Positions 23,810 to 35,929 of a DNA stretch of 64,000 nt are shown here, piece after piece. Both the position numbers and the translations under genes were made by a program. Every line of letters begins with the position of its first letter. Position 1 is the stretch's first letter. The notes below the pieces were generated by a model. The model was not told where the DNA came from and did not search any database. It saw only the letters and a list, made by a program, of their open reading frames with translations. The stretch spans positions 465,323-529,322 of the forward strand of contig JADNRV010000012.1 of NCBI GenBank assembly GCA_015499995.1, given 5' to 3'. Origin of the DNA: Flammula alnicola (taxonomy: Eukaryota; Basidiomycota; Agaricomycetes; Agaricales; Strophariaceae).

Positions 23810-26800
23810 ATGGCCAAATCAAAGACGCTAACACCCCAGGAGATCTACCGACAACGAAGACAGCGGGAAGAGAGCGAGAGGACCGCATACTTGCCTCCTG
23901 GGCTGATAAACCATGGCAATACTTGCTTTATGAACTCGGTTTTACAAGGTGTAAGTCATCTTTTATTCGAGAACTATGTATCTTATTTACATTGTAATCG
24001 CGTAGCTTATAGCAACTCGCCTGCTTTCCGATCTTGTCCATTTCAACCCCATACCACCCGAGATCCAGATGGCTGCTTCAACACCGATTGTCTCGAGACG
24101 ATCACCACAACTCACCAATGGCCATAATCTGGCCGGAGCATACGAGCAGCCATGGGTCAACAGCATGCCTATTGGCGACATGTTTCTCACTGTCATGTAC
24201 AAGGCATGGGACAGTCAGGCGGCGAGGAAACGAGATATTCTGAGTCCCAAGTGAGTCTGATATTACTTTTGATATGTGATATACTAAAGCTCATTATCAA
24301 GGCCTGTCCTTTCCGCCCTAGGCCAAAAATACGATCAGTATTTGGACTTTGCGCAACAAGACGCCCATGAATTTTTGCGAATATTACTAGATGCAATGCG
24401 TATGGAAGAGCAAGATGTGAGTTCAGCTTTGCAAGAGTTTCTCCGAATTTTCTGCCGTTCATCATTCCATTTTTGCGCCATCAATAGACCAGCGCGTTGT
24501 TATCTATTCAATTGCCAAAACGCTAATGGGCTTACTTTGGGTAGATCATCAAGAAGCGCCAGCCGCCGCCTCCACCGAATCACCACAAGAAACGACGGCG
24601 AACCACGATTACCCCAGGAAACCTCAATGACCCGCCCACCGACCCTTCTTCACAAAACAACGGCGATGCACCGCCGGAGTCGGACCTCCCGCTGCTCTCA
24701 TTCGCCGACATGATCTTCGGCGGCCAGCTGACGAGCATCCTCGTGTGTCAGAAATGCAAGCACGTGTCGCAAACATACGAGGAGTTCAACGACATCAGTC
24801 TGAGCATCAAGGCCGAGGACTACTTCCCAAACAACCGCAAGCGCGATCGCTTCAAGAAGATCGTCGGGCGGCTGACGCAGTTCCCGGGGAGCAGTGCGAG
24901 TCAGTCGAACCATCCTCACAAGGCGCACGCGAAACACCTGCCGATCACGACTGCGCATGCGGTGGAGATGTTGCGGTCGTCATCGGTCCCGCCGAGCCCG
25001 CGCACGGAGAGAGATGGGATGCAACTGCAGGCGGAGCTTCTTATCGTCGAGCCGAGAAGGAGGAGCTTGGACGTGCCAGTCGGAGGAGCTGAGTCCGGCC
25101 CCGATTCACCAGAAATACCCTCACAAGCACCTGCTGCGCTGCCAGCGGAGGTTCCCGACCAACACGGCCTCGAAGCCCAACAGGAGAAGACATCGGATTC
25201 ACGAGAGGACGACGGCACTCTGGACTCTGATAATTCGCATGTCATTGTGAACATCACGGGGCCGGAGGACAAGCACGTAGAGTTTGTCGAGCCGAAATCG
25301 AGCAGAAGGGAGAAACACGAAAGTGCATCAGCTGCGCCTGCGACGGAGAAGGACAAGGACAAGGAGAAAAACCAAAAAGATGATATAGGGTGGGCCAAGA
25401 TTGGACGGAGGATCAGCTTAACGGTTGGATTGGGGCGGCCTAAGGATAAGGACAAGAAGGAGAGGGATAGGAAGAGTCGGTCTATGGATCGTAGCAGCCT
25501 GGGGGTCCCGGATTCGATCAAAGAGGACGGCGTCCCGGATATGGCAATGCAGAAGTCGCTTTCTGCAAGCGCAAGTATCGCCAGCACGCCGTCGATAGTG
25601 GGCGACTCCGCCTCTTCGGTGAAGAGCAGAGTTTCTTCTGATAGCGCTGCCATGCTTTCGCGGACAGTCGCGTCCGAATTTGCTAGTTCTTCGACCAACG
25701 GCGTCGCATCGAGCTCCTCCTCAACCAAGCAGCCCAAACCTCTACCACCTCGACCAACACTTTCAAGTACGTCAGTCCCAACGATCAGCAGGTCGTCGTC
25801 ACCCCAGCCATCTTCTTCTCAACAACAACTCTTGAGCGCCGCTCTTCCAGCAGCGGGTCCCTCCACATCCATCTTCCCTAACGTCCAGCGTTCCAAATCT
25901 CCGAAACCACCAAAGCCCAACGCGGCAGAGACCGAATACCTTCGCAAGATTCTCGCCGACATCTCTTCATCGCCAGCGTCGAATAATCCTTTCGCCATCT
26001 TCAAGCCTCCAATGCTGCACAGTCATACGAGTCATCACTCTACCCATGCGGGACTGGCGGGGGCGGGTGGCGCGGGGCTGTCAACTGGAGGGACAGGTTT
26101 CGAGAAGGACAAGGAAAAGAGCACGACATGGTTAGGGATCGGCATGCGTAATTTCTCCGGCATCGAGGAGTGTTTGAGGATGTTTACGGCGGTCGAGGTG
26201 CTTGATGGGGAAAATATGGTTGGCTGCCGGCGGTGTTGGAAGATACAGAATGGCGTGTTGCATACGTCGAAGGGCAAGGATTCTGATCATGAGGAAGAGG
26301 AGGACGAGGACGAGCAAGGAGAACGGGTGTCGCCGCTGCCACCGCCACCACTACACACTGTAGATGGAGGTCCTGCTGTGAATGGGGTCGCGCAACCTGA
26401 GGAGTTCCCACAGAAAGGACGCCTGGCGTTGAAGATTCTCGCACCGACTACCGCTACACATATCCCTACATCACTCTCTACACCAACGGTATCTTTCTAC
26501 TCGCATGCCAACACGAGCGACACTCGCTCCGTGTCCTCTCTGCCTACAGAAGCCACCTCCACCTCTGAAACGAGTTTGCTCGAGGACGCGGACGAGGATT
26601 CTCCGCTTTCACTGTCTGTTATCTCTGAATCGAGTGCGCGGACGCGTAATAGTGGTCCGAACGACACACACCCTGGTCCTGGTGGGATGCCCATACCTAT
26701 GATCTCAACTACCGCTCCGCCGGACACGCCCAAAGACTCTTCCATGTCTTTCAAATCACACTCGTCCTCCGTGGCGGCTGAGAACCGGGGGACGCAGGAT

Positions 26801-27859
26801 CGTGATCTGCCTTCTACTGCCCCTCCTGCCGTACTAAATGCACGCCCACACCTGGCGCAGGCGCTGAATGGATATGACTCTTCGCCGGGGTCGAAAGACT
26901 CCCTAGTGATACCCCAGATCAGGAAACCCAAGTTACAGAAGAGGAGGATCTCATATTCGGACACGACGACTGATGATAACGATAGCTCGGGCGACGAGAG
27001 CGATACGTCAGTGGGTACGTCGATGTCAGCAGATTCAGTTGTGAGCCGGCCGAATGGTATGGTCACAAACCAGAAACCCCCAGTGCAGGCAGCGGCAGCA
27101 GCAGCAACAGCATCGTCGTCGAAACAACAGGAACAGCCCCCAGCAGCAGCGCCAACGCCGCAGAAGAAGCCCTCAAAGCCCAAGCCTGTTATCATGCGGC
27201 CCGCGTACAAACGCTATCTCATCGCCACCCCTCCTCCAGTGCTAGTCGTCCACCTGAAGCGGTTCCAGCAGACCTCCAAGACGCCTTTGATGTCGTTCTC
27301 GCACGGGTTCAAGAAGCTGGACGACTACGTATCTTTCCCGGAATATCTCGACCTGATGCCTTTCCTCGCCCCGAGGAAAGAGGACTATGGACTCGGTAAG
27401 AAAGGCAAAGATAAGGAGAGGAAGCACAAGGCGAAAGATGTGCGGTGCATGTATAGGCTCTACGCTGTGGTGGTGCATATCGGGAATATGGTCCGTCTTT
27501 TTAATGCCTTTTTGAGAGAGTATTGATTTGGTACTTACCTACTGTGACTTTTCTAGCTTGGCGGCCATTACATTGCATACACTGCCCTTCCTGCTGACTC
27601 CCCTGTCCCACCACCACCTCCGACTGCTGCTAATGGTGCACCGGAAGGGACCTCTGCTGCTACTCCTGCCACCAACTCCGCGGATAATGCTGGAGGAGAC
27701 AAGGAAGCCTCCAAGACGCCCATGCCTGAGCCTGCTCATCATCATCCCAACCCAGCAGAGCGACAGTGGGCCTATATCAGTGATACAGTTGTGCGGCTGA
27801 CGACACTGGAAGAGGTTCTTCATGCAAAAGCATATATTTGTATGTACGAGCGGTGCTGA
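23810..27859 (+). CDS. Ubiquitin carboxyl-terminal hydrolase (USP/UBP, C19), with a very long disordered insertion
   Basis: A cysteine protease that removes ubiquitin from proteins. Start ATG 23810-23812. The Cys box LINHGNTCFMNSVLQG (about 23905-23950) carries the nucleophile. After introns come PWVNSMPIGDMFLTVMYKAW (about 24152-24210) and YLDFAQQDAHEFLRILLDAM (about 24338-24400). A zinc-binding pair ILVCQKCKHVSQTYEEF (about 24739-24788) follows. Some 750 residues of Ser/Pro/Lys-rich, apparently unstructured sequence (about 24850-27190) then separate it from PPPVLVVHLKRFQQTSK (about 27230-27282) and the His box LGGHYIAYT (about 27557-27583). The catalytic fold closes with WAYISDTVV and YICMYERC before the TGA at 27857-27859. 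A CXXC pair at ENMVGCRRCWK (about 26210) is probably the second zinc pair. All catalytic motifs are present, so it is likely active. The layout resembles UBP16/USP16-45-type enzymes. Confidence 0.93.
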
Positions 27860-28506
27860 CCCCGCATTTCTCGAACTGGGAAGTTAGTTGGCGGCCGTGG
27901 ACGTATTACCGATTGTGCTACGAGCCTTCCGTCCGGAACATTCTTCGCTTATCCAAGGTCATCTTGATTGCATGGACTACTGTTAATTTATTGTCTCTCT
28001 TTAGGCTAAGGGATCAACCTTTCCTGTACATATTCTAGTACTCACATGGTCGCGTCACACATCGCATCTTGGTTATTTCATCGCACCCACATCCATTTAC
28101 CACACACAAGCTTAAATTTGTTTTTCCTTGATTTATGTACATAAATGCCATCTTAAACTTATATTCTAAATTGTATGAACGCTTGGGGCTGAAAAGGAAC
28201 CCTTGTAGTTATTATATGGAGGGTTGTATTAGTACACTAGTAGCAATACTTCTCATCGCCGTTTGTTACGCTCGAGTTAGTGCAACGACCGGTCAACACG
28301 TATCTTTGCCGCAGTATCCAGCAACAGTATAGTTTCTAGTCTACATTGTTCTGAGAAATAAATATAGTGTAGGCAACACTGCTACGGTCCAAGGAGGGAC
28401 AACGAGGTGACTTGACTGAAGACAGGTTGCAGTGAAACCGTCACAAGCCAGCTCGAAGACAGCAGCACCACTTCGAGGGCCGACAGCCAGCTGCACACGC
28501 CATATT
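27860..28506. other. Intergenic, nothing recognised
   Basis: Downstream of the ubiquitin hydrolase. A 65-codon ORF at 28135-28332 has no family features. A purine-rich stretch with several CAAGGAGG/GAGGTGA-like words lies around 28390-28440. No RNA gene was seen. Confidence 0.45.
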
Positions 28507-29170
28507 TTAATATAAGGCATACTTCCTTGTTTTTTCGTGGTGTTTCGAAAATGCTATGGCGAGGTTGAAGGTGAGAGTAGGCTCTTCCAGGTCAATATCA
28601 ACTACCATGATTGGCTTGTGTGAGAGGCAGGGACATTGGGAAAACAGAACTCTGGGATCCTTTACAAAGCAAGGTACCGGAATGAGCGAACGTGCGACGG
28701 GGACAGCGTCTGGTTGTTCGTCGAGGTCGCAATATTCCACCGCTCCACAAGCTGTCGTTATCAGGAGCCACCGCCCGCCTTTTACCAGATGGATGCTCGT
28801 GATTTTCCGAATGGGACTCTCTCGGAGTCTCACGCACTGAGACCGGGATACTTAGGTTTCGTTCCACCGGTCCAGCGCTTTTTCAACACAACAGAAATTA
28901 ATTTTTGGCAGCGTTGTACCCCGTCAGTCGATCCAGGTGCAGAGATCGTGGCATGGGCGACTTTTAAAAAAAGTTTTGCCCAGATCGACTTGACCTTTGA
29001 GATCGCAAGAACGCGTTTGCGGATCTGGGTCGCTCAATGTATGAGATAGATGATTTAAGAGTGAAGTTCATATATGTTCTTACCTGTCTGAAGGGCAGAA
29101 GGTCTCGCCAATCAAGCTCTTCCATTATTTCCGTCAAAGTCTCCACAGCCAAGGCCGTTAATGTGAGCAT
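28507..29170 (-). CDS. F-box protein, short or remnant, frame-disrupted
   Basis: ATG 29168-29170 begins an F-box-like helix (LTALAVETLTEIMEELDWRD, about 29165-29095). It is followed by an intron after LLPFRQ and then by a segment IRKRVLAISKVKSIWAKLF (about 29020-28965), which corresponds to the usual continuation of basidiomycete F-box proteins. A second conserved piece, ITSIHLVKGGRWLLITTA (about 28815-28762), occurs in many fungal F-box proteins with a beta-propeller-like C-terminus. The two pieces are in different frames around 28830-28845 without a clear intron, and the protein stops early at 28507-28509. It is probably a truncated or frameshifted copy. Substrate unknown. Confidence 0.55.
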
Positions 29171-29438
29171 TGTGATGAAATTCAAGTTGTTTACCAAAGA
29201 AGAAACCTTGAATCCAGTCAGAAGTTGTCGCCTACCTAGAGCCGGAAGATTGTCTGAACCAGCAGGATTCCAGGTAGTCAGAAGAAGGTTGAATTGCAAT
29301 GCCAAAGTACACAGGTGGAATGTTTTTCAATGTTAAGCTTCCGTTGCCCAGAGTCATGATGGCTCCGTACGTAACCGTCAACGGCACAATGAACCAGCAC
29401 TGCCATTGATATATGCTAACTCTTAGAGTCGTGCAGCG

Positions 29439-29510
29439 TCTTCGCTAGTATATCGGTTAGTACACGCGCCTGTCACGCGCGAAAGCTGGGTTCGACTCCC
29501 AGGCGAAGAG
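29439..29510 (+). tRNA. tRNA-Asp (GTC), intronless
   Basis: A 72-nt cloverleaf. The acceptor stem TCTTCGC (29439-29445) pairs with GCGAAGA (29503-29509), with discriminator G at 29510. The A-box region is TAGTATATCGGTTAGTAC. The anticodon stem CGCGC/GCGCG encloses loop CTGTCAC with GTC at 29472-29474. The T arm CTGGGTTCGACTCCCAG is a good B box. U1-A72 and G73 are typical of eukaryotic tRNA-Asp. Confidence 0.95.
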
Positions 29511-29914
29511 CTGCAGTTGAGTGACGCATCTTCTTTTGATTTCATTACTTATTATTTGGGTCACCCAGTCAATGACAAGTGCCTAAGTATAACAAAGTGA
29601 GAGGTGGTTAAGAGAATTGGTTGCAGTCAGCCTCCACACACATCATTATTTATGCTATGTATGACGATGAGGGCCTGAGTCCTGAAAATTCTTCACGGTC
29701 TTTATTCAAGGGCCGCAGGGAATTTTTACACATTATTAGTAGGAAAACTAGGATGTAAAAATGATACTTTATCTCTATCTAGATTTCAAGGAATATATCC
29801 TGTTATCGTTCAACGATCATCCCAAGATTCGTGGCGGGCAGCGCATACTTGCACTAACGCAAAAACATCCCAAACCCAACCCCCCCAAAAACTTGTCGAT
29901 CCCACCTACTGGGC
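29511..29914. other. Intergenic between tRNA-Asp and the carrier gene
   Basis: Short, AT-rich in the centre (about 29720-29790). It holds the 3' flank of the minus-strand carrier gene. Nothing further seen. Confidence 0.5.
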
Positions 29915-31477
29915 CTACGCAAAATACGCAGTCAACCCATCATAAACGACAAAGATAATCCCACTACTAGGCACCGCGCGGGCGACCGTCATCCCACACC
30001 CAGCATACAGCCCCTTCACGCCGTGCTTCGCCCACATCAGCCTGAACGTCCCGAGGAAAGAGCTCGTACTAGTCTTGCGCACGCCCGGTGCGGACGAAGA
30101 GGAACGCGGCCGCAGCTCGTCCTCCGTCTGGATTGCGCTCTTGATCGTATCCGCGGGGTACACCAGGAGCGCGCCGACGGCACCCGCGATCGCACCCGAC
30201 AGCGCCGACTCCCATGCGAGGAGCTCCGTGTTCGCGTGCGTCCGCGGTACATCACGGTCGCTGTTGAGATAGGGCGACTGTCGGATCCGCCGCTCGACGA
30301 GCTTGCGCGCGACGAATTCTTTCGCGACGAACCACGCGGCGGTGCCGCCTGTCTCGCGGACGAGGGTGCCGGTGTGGCCTAGCCACAGCCCGCGGACGCC
30401 ATAAGAGTCGACGATGTTGCGGATGAGGGCGATCGGGCCTGGCGGTCGCAGGGTTTCTACGGAAGAGGCGATGGATGAGGGTTTGCATGCGACATCGTGG
30501 ATCAACGCACGTCCGGTGTTGTTCGTTTTACAAGGGGGTTTGTGAGAGGTATGTGAGGCAGGGGTATGCTGTGTTCCTTTAATGGAAGAAGATGGTGGTG
30601 ATGATGATGATGGGGGAATTATGGGAACGGAACGCCGGGGTATCCGCCCAGGTGCGGCTGGCGGGTGGAAGTTCATCATTTGCACTTGCATCTTGCATTT
30701 AACGAGCTCGATAGGTGTCCTACCACAGAACACAAAAAATAACAGATTGACATCAACCATCCGAGCCAGTCATAGGCAAGAGAGCGAAATATAGCACGTA
30801 CAGGACGAAACTCGTAACAAATCCAGCACCTCCAGCAGCCACCGCTAGTTGGGACATCGAAAGCGGGGGTGGCATCGCAGAAGATGACCCCGAAGAAGAC
30901 GGCGAGAACGTCCGAACGACGTTCTGAAACGCCGAATACGCGACGAACAGCGCTGCCGTCTCCGCCATGGAGCCCACAATCGGGGCCGGCAATCCCTATA
31001 TGTCCAAACAAAATGAGCATCGTACTTCCCAGTTCCTGGGTGAGATAAAATCAACGCACTCTATACAGTCCCCTGATTCCCTCGTCCTTCCACGTCTGCA
31101 TTAGACAATGCATCGGCCCATCGAAATGCACCGCCGTCGACGAGGGCGGCGTAAGCAGCTGCGCTTGCAGCCGTACCTTGGCCAGGTCGAACGGGTATTC
31201 GAATATCTCAGCAACCATGCCCGCGATCTTTTCGTGGTTCATTTTTTAGGTGGCGACGGGTAATGAGATTATGTCGACGAGAATATGCAATATTAATAAA
31301 GGAAAAAAGTCAGCGTATTAGCTCTCTCTCCAAGAAAAAAGAGACACGCACACTTCCAAACATGATGTCCTTCGCGGCCCTCTTCACCGTGAGGATAGGT
31401 GCCTCTTCCTGCGTTACACTCCCAACATGATCTACCGCGGACGTCGTCGTGACATGGCCAGCTTGCATAGTCGCCAT
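29915..31477 (-). CDS. Mitochondrial carrier, ornithine/basic amino-acid transporter type (ORT1/ARG11-like)
   Basis: An inner-membrane solute carrier of the SLC25 family. Start ATG 31475-31477. Exon 1 encodes a 42-residue leader ending AAKDIMFGS, spliced to IAGMVAEIFEYPFDLAKVRL (31225-31165), the first P-x-D/E-x-x-K/R signature. Repeat 2 follows in exon 3 (TPIELVKCKMQVQMM, 30725-30680), and repeat 3 carries YPADTIKSAIQTED (about 30165-30125). Each repeat has the companion EGIRGLYR or GVRGLW/GVKGLYAG motif. Loop 2 is expanded by a Pro/Ser/Thr-rich segment (about 30650-30500), which is longer than usual. The stop TAG is at 29915-29917. The GSIAGMVAE start and TPIELVKCKMQVQ are typical of the ornithine/carnitine-type branch. 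Substrate is inferred. Confidence 0.88.
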
Positions 31478-32013
31478 TCTTCCCTACTCCTTTCAGTTTC
31501 TAGCTTTGAGTAATGTACGCAAGCCGCTTCAAGGGTTCGTTCTAGAACCAAGTCTAGACTCTAAGGTCAAGTCTAAGAGAAAGCGTGCAACGTCCGTGAG
31601 TATTGGGTATCAAGATAGTAAATCAAGTTTTGCAGAACGCCATGAAGAAAGAATGTTAGAGTATAGGCAGGTGTTGTACACGCCGGGACGGACAGTCGTT
31701 GTGTCAGCCGGAAATTTTGAAGTTCCGAAAAAGGAAATTTGGATATAAAAACACGCGTCGGAACGGCAACGCGTCTTGCGGCAAAGAAATGCGTTCTCCA
31801 GAGGAAACAAAGGAAACACCACCTCAAGCCTTATCAAGCATACCAAGAACGCAAGTCAATACGTTGCTGAACTCCAAAGTAATGTTTACATATGCGATTA
31901 CAAGAATAATAAACGAGTCCTGACGCTCCGGGTATTCAATGTTCAGTCGATGCCGCTGCTTCTGCCACTAGAAGTAATAGTAAACAGACGACAGATACTC
32001 TCAAAAACAAACC
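31478..32013. other. Intergenic, promoter side of the carrier gene
   Basis: Lies upstream of the carrier start and downstream of the dehydrogenase stop. No exon or RNA recognised. Confidence 0.45.
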
Positions 32014-33642
32014 CTAGGGTTTGATAGCGATTTTGAGCGCCGTTCGGCTGTTCATCTTGTCCAGGGCAGCCTGGTAGTCATCCAGCTTAAATATGTCGGT
32101 CACCATGCCCTTCACGTTGATCTTTCCACCATCGAGGTAGGCGACGGCGCGAGGGAAGCAGAACGTTTGGGAGAAAGATCCGATGATCTTGAAGGAAAAA
32201 TAAAAATGAATAAATGAAACAGAAACATAAGTCAGAAATCCCTCACCTTGATCTCATCTCCGAAAATCTAAATAGAGGAACGATTAACCACACGTCAACA
32301 GCGAACGTGAGGGATAAAACCCACCTTCGATGGCGGCCAATGCACCAAAGCCTTGTTCTCATAAACCCCATATATCATCAACGTTCCACCCCTTCTCACA
32401 TAGTTGATACTCTCATTCGCCACCTTTTCAACTCCAGTGGCCTCAACGACCACATCAAACCCATACGGATTGTCGTCCTTGAGCTTCTGCCACTGCGCCT
32501 CAGGATTCTCCCTGTCCAACTCGATATACTCATCGCCCGCGTTGATCTTCTTTGCAATATCCGTCTTGATGCCCTTGTTCGCAGCGATAACGACGCGTGA
32601 AGCCCCGTTAAGCTTGAGCAATTGTGCGAGTATCAAACCCGTTGGCCCAGCGCCGAGGAGGAGCACCTCAATCCCAACTGGCGGGTTGAGTTTGTCGAGG
32701 CCGTGGATCGCACACGCTGCAGGCTCCAACAGTGTGGATTCCTCATCTGTGAGATTATGGATCTTGTACAACTTCTTCTGTTGGCTATCAATCGGGATCG
32801 TCAGAAACTGAACAAAGAAGATCCGGAGAGACTGACTATTTGATGTACTCCGCGAAGCCTCCATCCTGAGTAACACCGCACGAACGGAAATCCTCGCACA
32901 AAAGGGATTGTCCTCGACGGCAATAGAAGCAGGTATCACACTGTCAAGTCAGTTGGAGAAAACAAGAGATACATCGATAGCGTCATCATATCGGGGAGAT
33001 CGAGATGAGGAACAATATGGGGACAAGAAACGAAGTCAGTTCCTGTGTGGCTGTGCTATGAGAATTAACCTGAATTAACGGAAGACTGACGGTAATGCCG
33101 ACGTCCGCGACGCAGCGGTCGCCCATAGAGAAACCCTTCACGTCCTTGCCCATTTCAACAATAGTTCCAATTGATTCGTGTCCAGGAATGAGCTAGATAT
33201 AAATGTCAGCAGAAATAGCGATATTCCGGGAATATTTCGACTTGCAGGGAATTTCGAGATGAACTCTCCCTATCAAAGGCATCAGCATTCGAAGCGCGCA
33301 CAGTGGGCAAGCATATTACCTGGTCAATATGCCCATCGGTACCACAAACACCTTGAGTTAATTTATCGCCTTAGAACAAAGACGCCCGGAGGATGAAGCA
33401 ATCGGTTCTCACCGCAACAGCTAACTATGAGAGACGATGATGTCAGTGGTGTCAATCACCCTGAAATAGCGCATATATTCACCTTTGAGCAAGACCTCGT
33501 CGTCGCCTATCTGCGGAATGGGCACCTGCTTAACTACAAAGTCTCTGGGCTGCAGCAACGTCAAAAACCCTCGATAGCGACGATTGAAAACGCATATACG
33601 CACCGCATTGTACCAGACCGCTTTCATCATTCCTTGAGGCAT
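32014..33642 (-). CDS. Zinc-dependent medium-chain alcohol/polyol dehydrogenase (arabinitol/sorbitol dehydrogenase-like)
   Basis: An NAD(P)-linked oxidoreductase of the MDR superfamily. Start ATG 33640-33642 ([12 protein letters not shown]). The N-terminal GroES-like domain is split over several small exons. [20 protein letters not shown] (about 33180-33125) contains the catalytic-zinc GHE. The structural zinc cysteines follow in [18 protein letters not shown] (about 32940-32885). The Rossmann motif [20 protein letters not shown] is at about 32665-32605. [19 protein letters not shown] (about 32415-32360) and a C-terminal exon ending [10 protein letters not shown] precede the TAG at 32014-32016. 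The organisation matches fungal D-arabinitol/L-threonine 3-dehydrogenase-like enzymes, but the substrate cannot be decided. No frameshift seen. A TATATAAC word lies about 115 bp upstream (about 33755-33762, minus strand). Confidence 0.88.
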
Positions 33643-34439
33643 GTTTATACTTTAGGCGGTGGCGCGGAGAAGATAAATGACTGAGGAAGAGTTCGTATAT
33701 GCGGTGGTGAAAAGGGCGGTAAAGAAAGAAAGGAGGGATGCGCAAGAGACGAGCGTTATATACTCTCGTGAGCCCCACTTTAGCTTCACGTGGTCCGAAC
33801 AGAGCGAAGGCAGAGCTGTACGCGCGGGGAATTACCAAACCAATTCTTCTCATTTTCGCCCCTCTAAAATCAAAATGGGGGGCTCGAAATCCTTCGAAAT
33901 CCTGAATTAGTTGGACCCTTGTGTCCGCTGTCCTTCCCTTTGACAAGCAAGTGGATGATATCGCCCGGACAAGTACCGATTCCAGCAAAGTTGTTCTGTT
34001 TTTACGACGCCTCTGTCCGATGAGGGCAGAGATAGGGTTTGTTTCCGAGAATAACCATGGGAATACAGAAAGATAATCTGACGGTTGCGATGTCCTCGCT
34101 CCACAGCTAAGATCCTTTGCCAAGTCCAAGTCGTCCACAAGCTGCTATCTCAGTGGTATACGATGAAGAGGAAGCTGTTCGACTGGAGCTCTTTTCAACG
34201 GCAATAAAAGCCAAGTAGAAATATATGTTTGAGCGCTAATGGGTGTCGATAACAATCAGAGGGCCCGCCACGGCCCACAGGAATTTGAAACGAACTTATG
34301 ACCCGCGACATGACGTAGATAATAGCACATGGGCGCAGATCGTCGGGTGGATTGTCCGGATCTTATCTTATCTTTCGCCTCCAACCCTATCATGAGGTCG
34401 AGTGAGGGAAGTCTAATATTACACCTATATGACTAGAAC
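33643..34439. other. Intergenic, promoter side of the dehydrogenase gene
   Basis: Contains the upstream region of the dehydrogenase and the 3' flank of the next minus-strand gene. A long minus-strand frame (33530-34138) overlaps the dehydrogenase start but has no recognisable content. Confidence 0.45.
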
Positions 34440-35929
34440 TCAATAGTCTGAAAGAACAATAACCTCCTTATCACCATCGACTTCAATGTCGACCTTTCGG
34501 CGCTTCTTGGGCGAAGTACTGGTAGACTTCTTGGGAGAAAAAGAAACAATCTTAACGTCACTGTCTGAATCAATATCATTGATTCTTTTCCCTCCGCCTC
34601 CACGTTGAGCCACAGGCGACGAGGTTTCGGGACGGCGTGAAGGGCTATCGTCCAAATCTATGCCGGTTAGATCAAGGACCTCCGAGTCCTTACGAGGCGT
34701 CCTGATCTTCCGCAGAGGTGTCGATTTCGAAGGATTGAGTATGAATGGATTTTCTAGGTCCGAATCATCCATAACGATATTTTTCTTCCGCGGCGAGTGC
34801 GTGTTGATCGTTCTGTGTGTAGAAGTCGACGGTTCGGGTTCCAGATATTCAGACTCACTAACGTCGCCCATAAGTGGACCGATATCTGGGAATGCCGCTG
34901 GCTGAGACACCACACGTCGCGCAGTAGCTGGTGTTCGAGGCTGCCTTTCCTTGGTGCTGGGCTCAATAGCCAAAATCCTCCGAAGCTGAGGTGATATTCC
35001 GCTCGACTGTCTGGGAGTCGAAGGCCCTGGATGCGCAGCGCGCGCATCACTGTCGCTTTCCGAGGCAAAATCAGGGCCCGCGGAAGAGTGCCGGCGTTGA
35101 GGCCTAGCGCGTCGCTTAGGCGTCCTGGGTTCAGCTATCCTCTCTGCGGCGGCAGCCTGTTCGGTAGGAGGAAGGGCAGCAGGCGGGAGATCGGCTTGCG
35201 GTGGCTGACCATTGGGATGGGCGTCTTGACCCCTTGCTGCTTTACGCCCCCGTGGAGCGACATTCGCAGCTGCCCCTCGTCCACGTCCACGTCCACGTCC
35301 TCCGCGAGCATTCGCGGGAGGGTTTTCAGCATTCCTACACATCAACGATTTAGTTGTCTGCCCAGTCTATCACTCAGAGGGCTTACTTCTTTGCCAATGC
35401 CGCCTCGAACCCTGAGGGGCCACCATACTTCTCCCAAGATCGTCGCTCCAACTGGATGCATAGATATTTATGTGCAGTTAAATGCCGGTAGGCAGCGTTT
35501 GGGACATAAATCTCGTGCAATGTGTAGCACAGGTCCACAATATCGTTATCGTTGAGCTGTGGAGTGAGTGATATAGGTGCATAGAAAGGGCGCATTCGCA
35601 GGAATAACTCACCAAAAATCTCTTCTGCGCTCTCCCCTTGGGCAATATCTCCTGTAACCGATGTACAACAAATGGCCCTGCATTAGCGCCCGCGATTCAG
35701 GTATAAACATTGATTCGAAGCGGCGTACAGCTATTGGATGATTCGACTCGGGCCACGACTCCCAATCCCAATTCGAGGTGGGAAAACGGACTTTCTTAAC
35801 GGACGGAAAACCACCTGGGGGTTCAGCCATTTTGGAGTCCCACATTATGTCTTTTTCGAGCTTCCCTATCCTTCTCCACCCAGCCTTGGAGGCACTACGA
35901 CGTCGAATGAACTGTGGCTCCTCTGCCAT
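34440..35929 (-). CDS. Unrecognised nuclear-type protein with an Arg/Gly-rich tract and Ser/Pro/Lys tail
   Basis: ATG 35927-35929 (MAEEPQFIRRRSASKAGWRR). The N-terminal about 160 residues look globular (SNWDWESWPESNHPIAVRRF; DIVDLCYTLHEIYVPNAAYR). A GRGRGRG tract (about 35300-35270) and a long low-complexity tail with acidic patches and basic clusters (SPKKRRKVDIEVDGD) suggest a chromatin or nucleic-acid role, which is inference only. The frame must shift by one base at about 35649-35653 (ACAGGAG): adding one G would give GYREILPKGRAQKRFL, which joins LNDNDIVDLC across an intron. A further intron separates the globular part from NAENPPANARGG. The stop TGA is at 34440-34442. I do not know the family. 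Confidence 0.72.

Noticed and set aside
24916..25737. 273-codon minus-strand ORF
   Set aside because: Antisense shadow of the ubiquitin hydrolase's low-complexity Ser/Pro/Lys region; it has no motif and its codons mirror the sense frame.
26497..27210. 237-codon minus-strand ORF rich in Ser, Gly and Val
   Set aside because: Also an antisense shadow of the ubiquitin hydrolase insertion.
33530..34138. 202-codon minus-strand ORF upstream of the dehydrogenase
   Set aside because: Overlaps the dehydrogenase's first exon in another frame and shows no domain; no support from splice signals.
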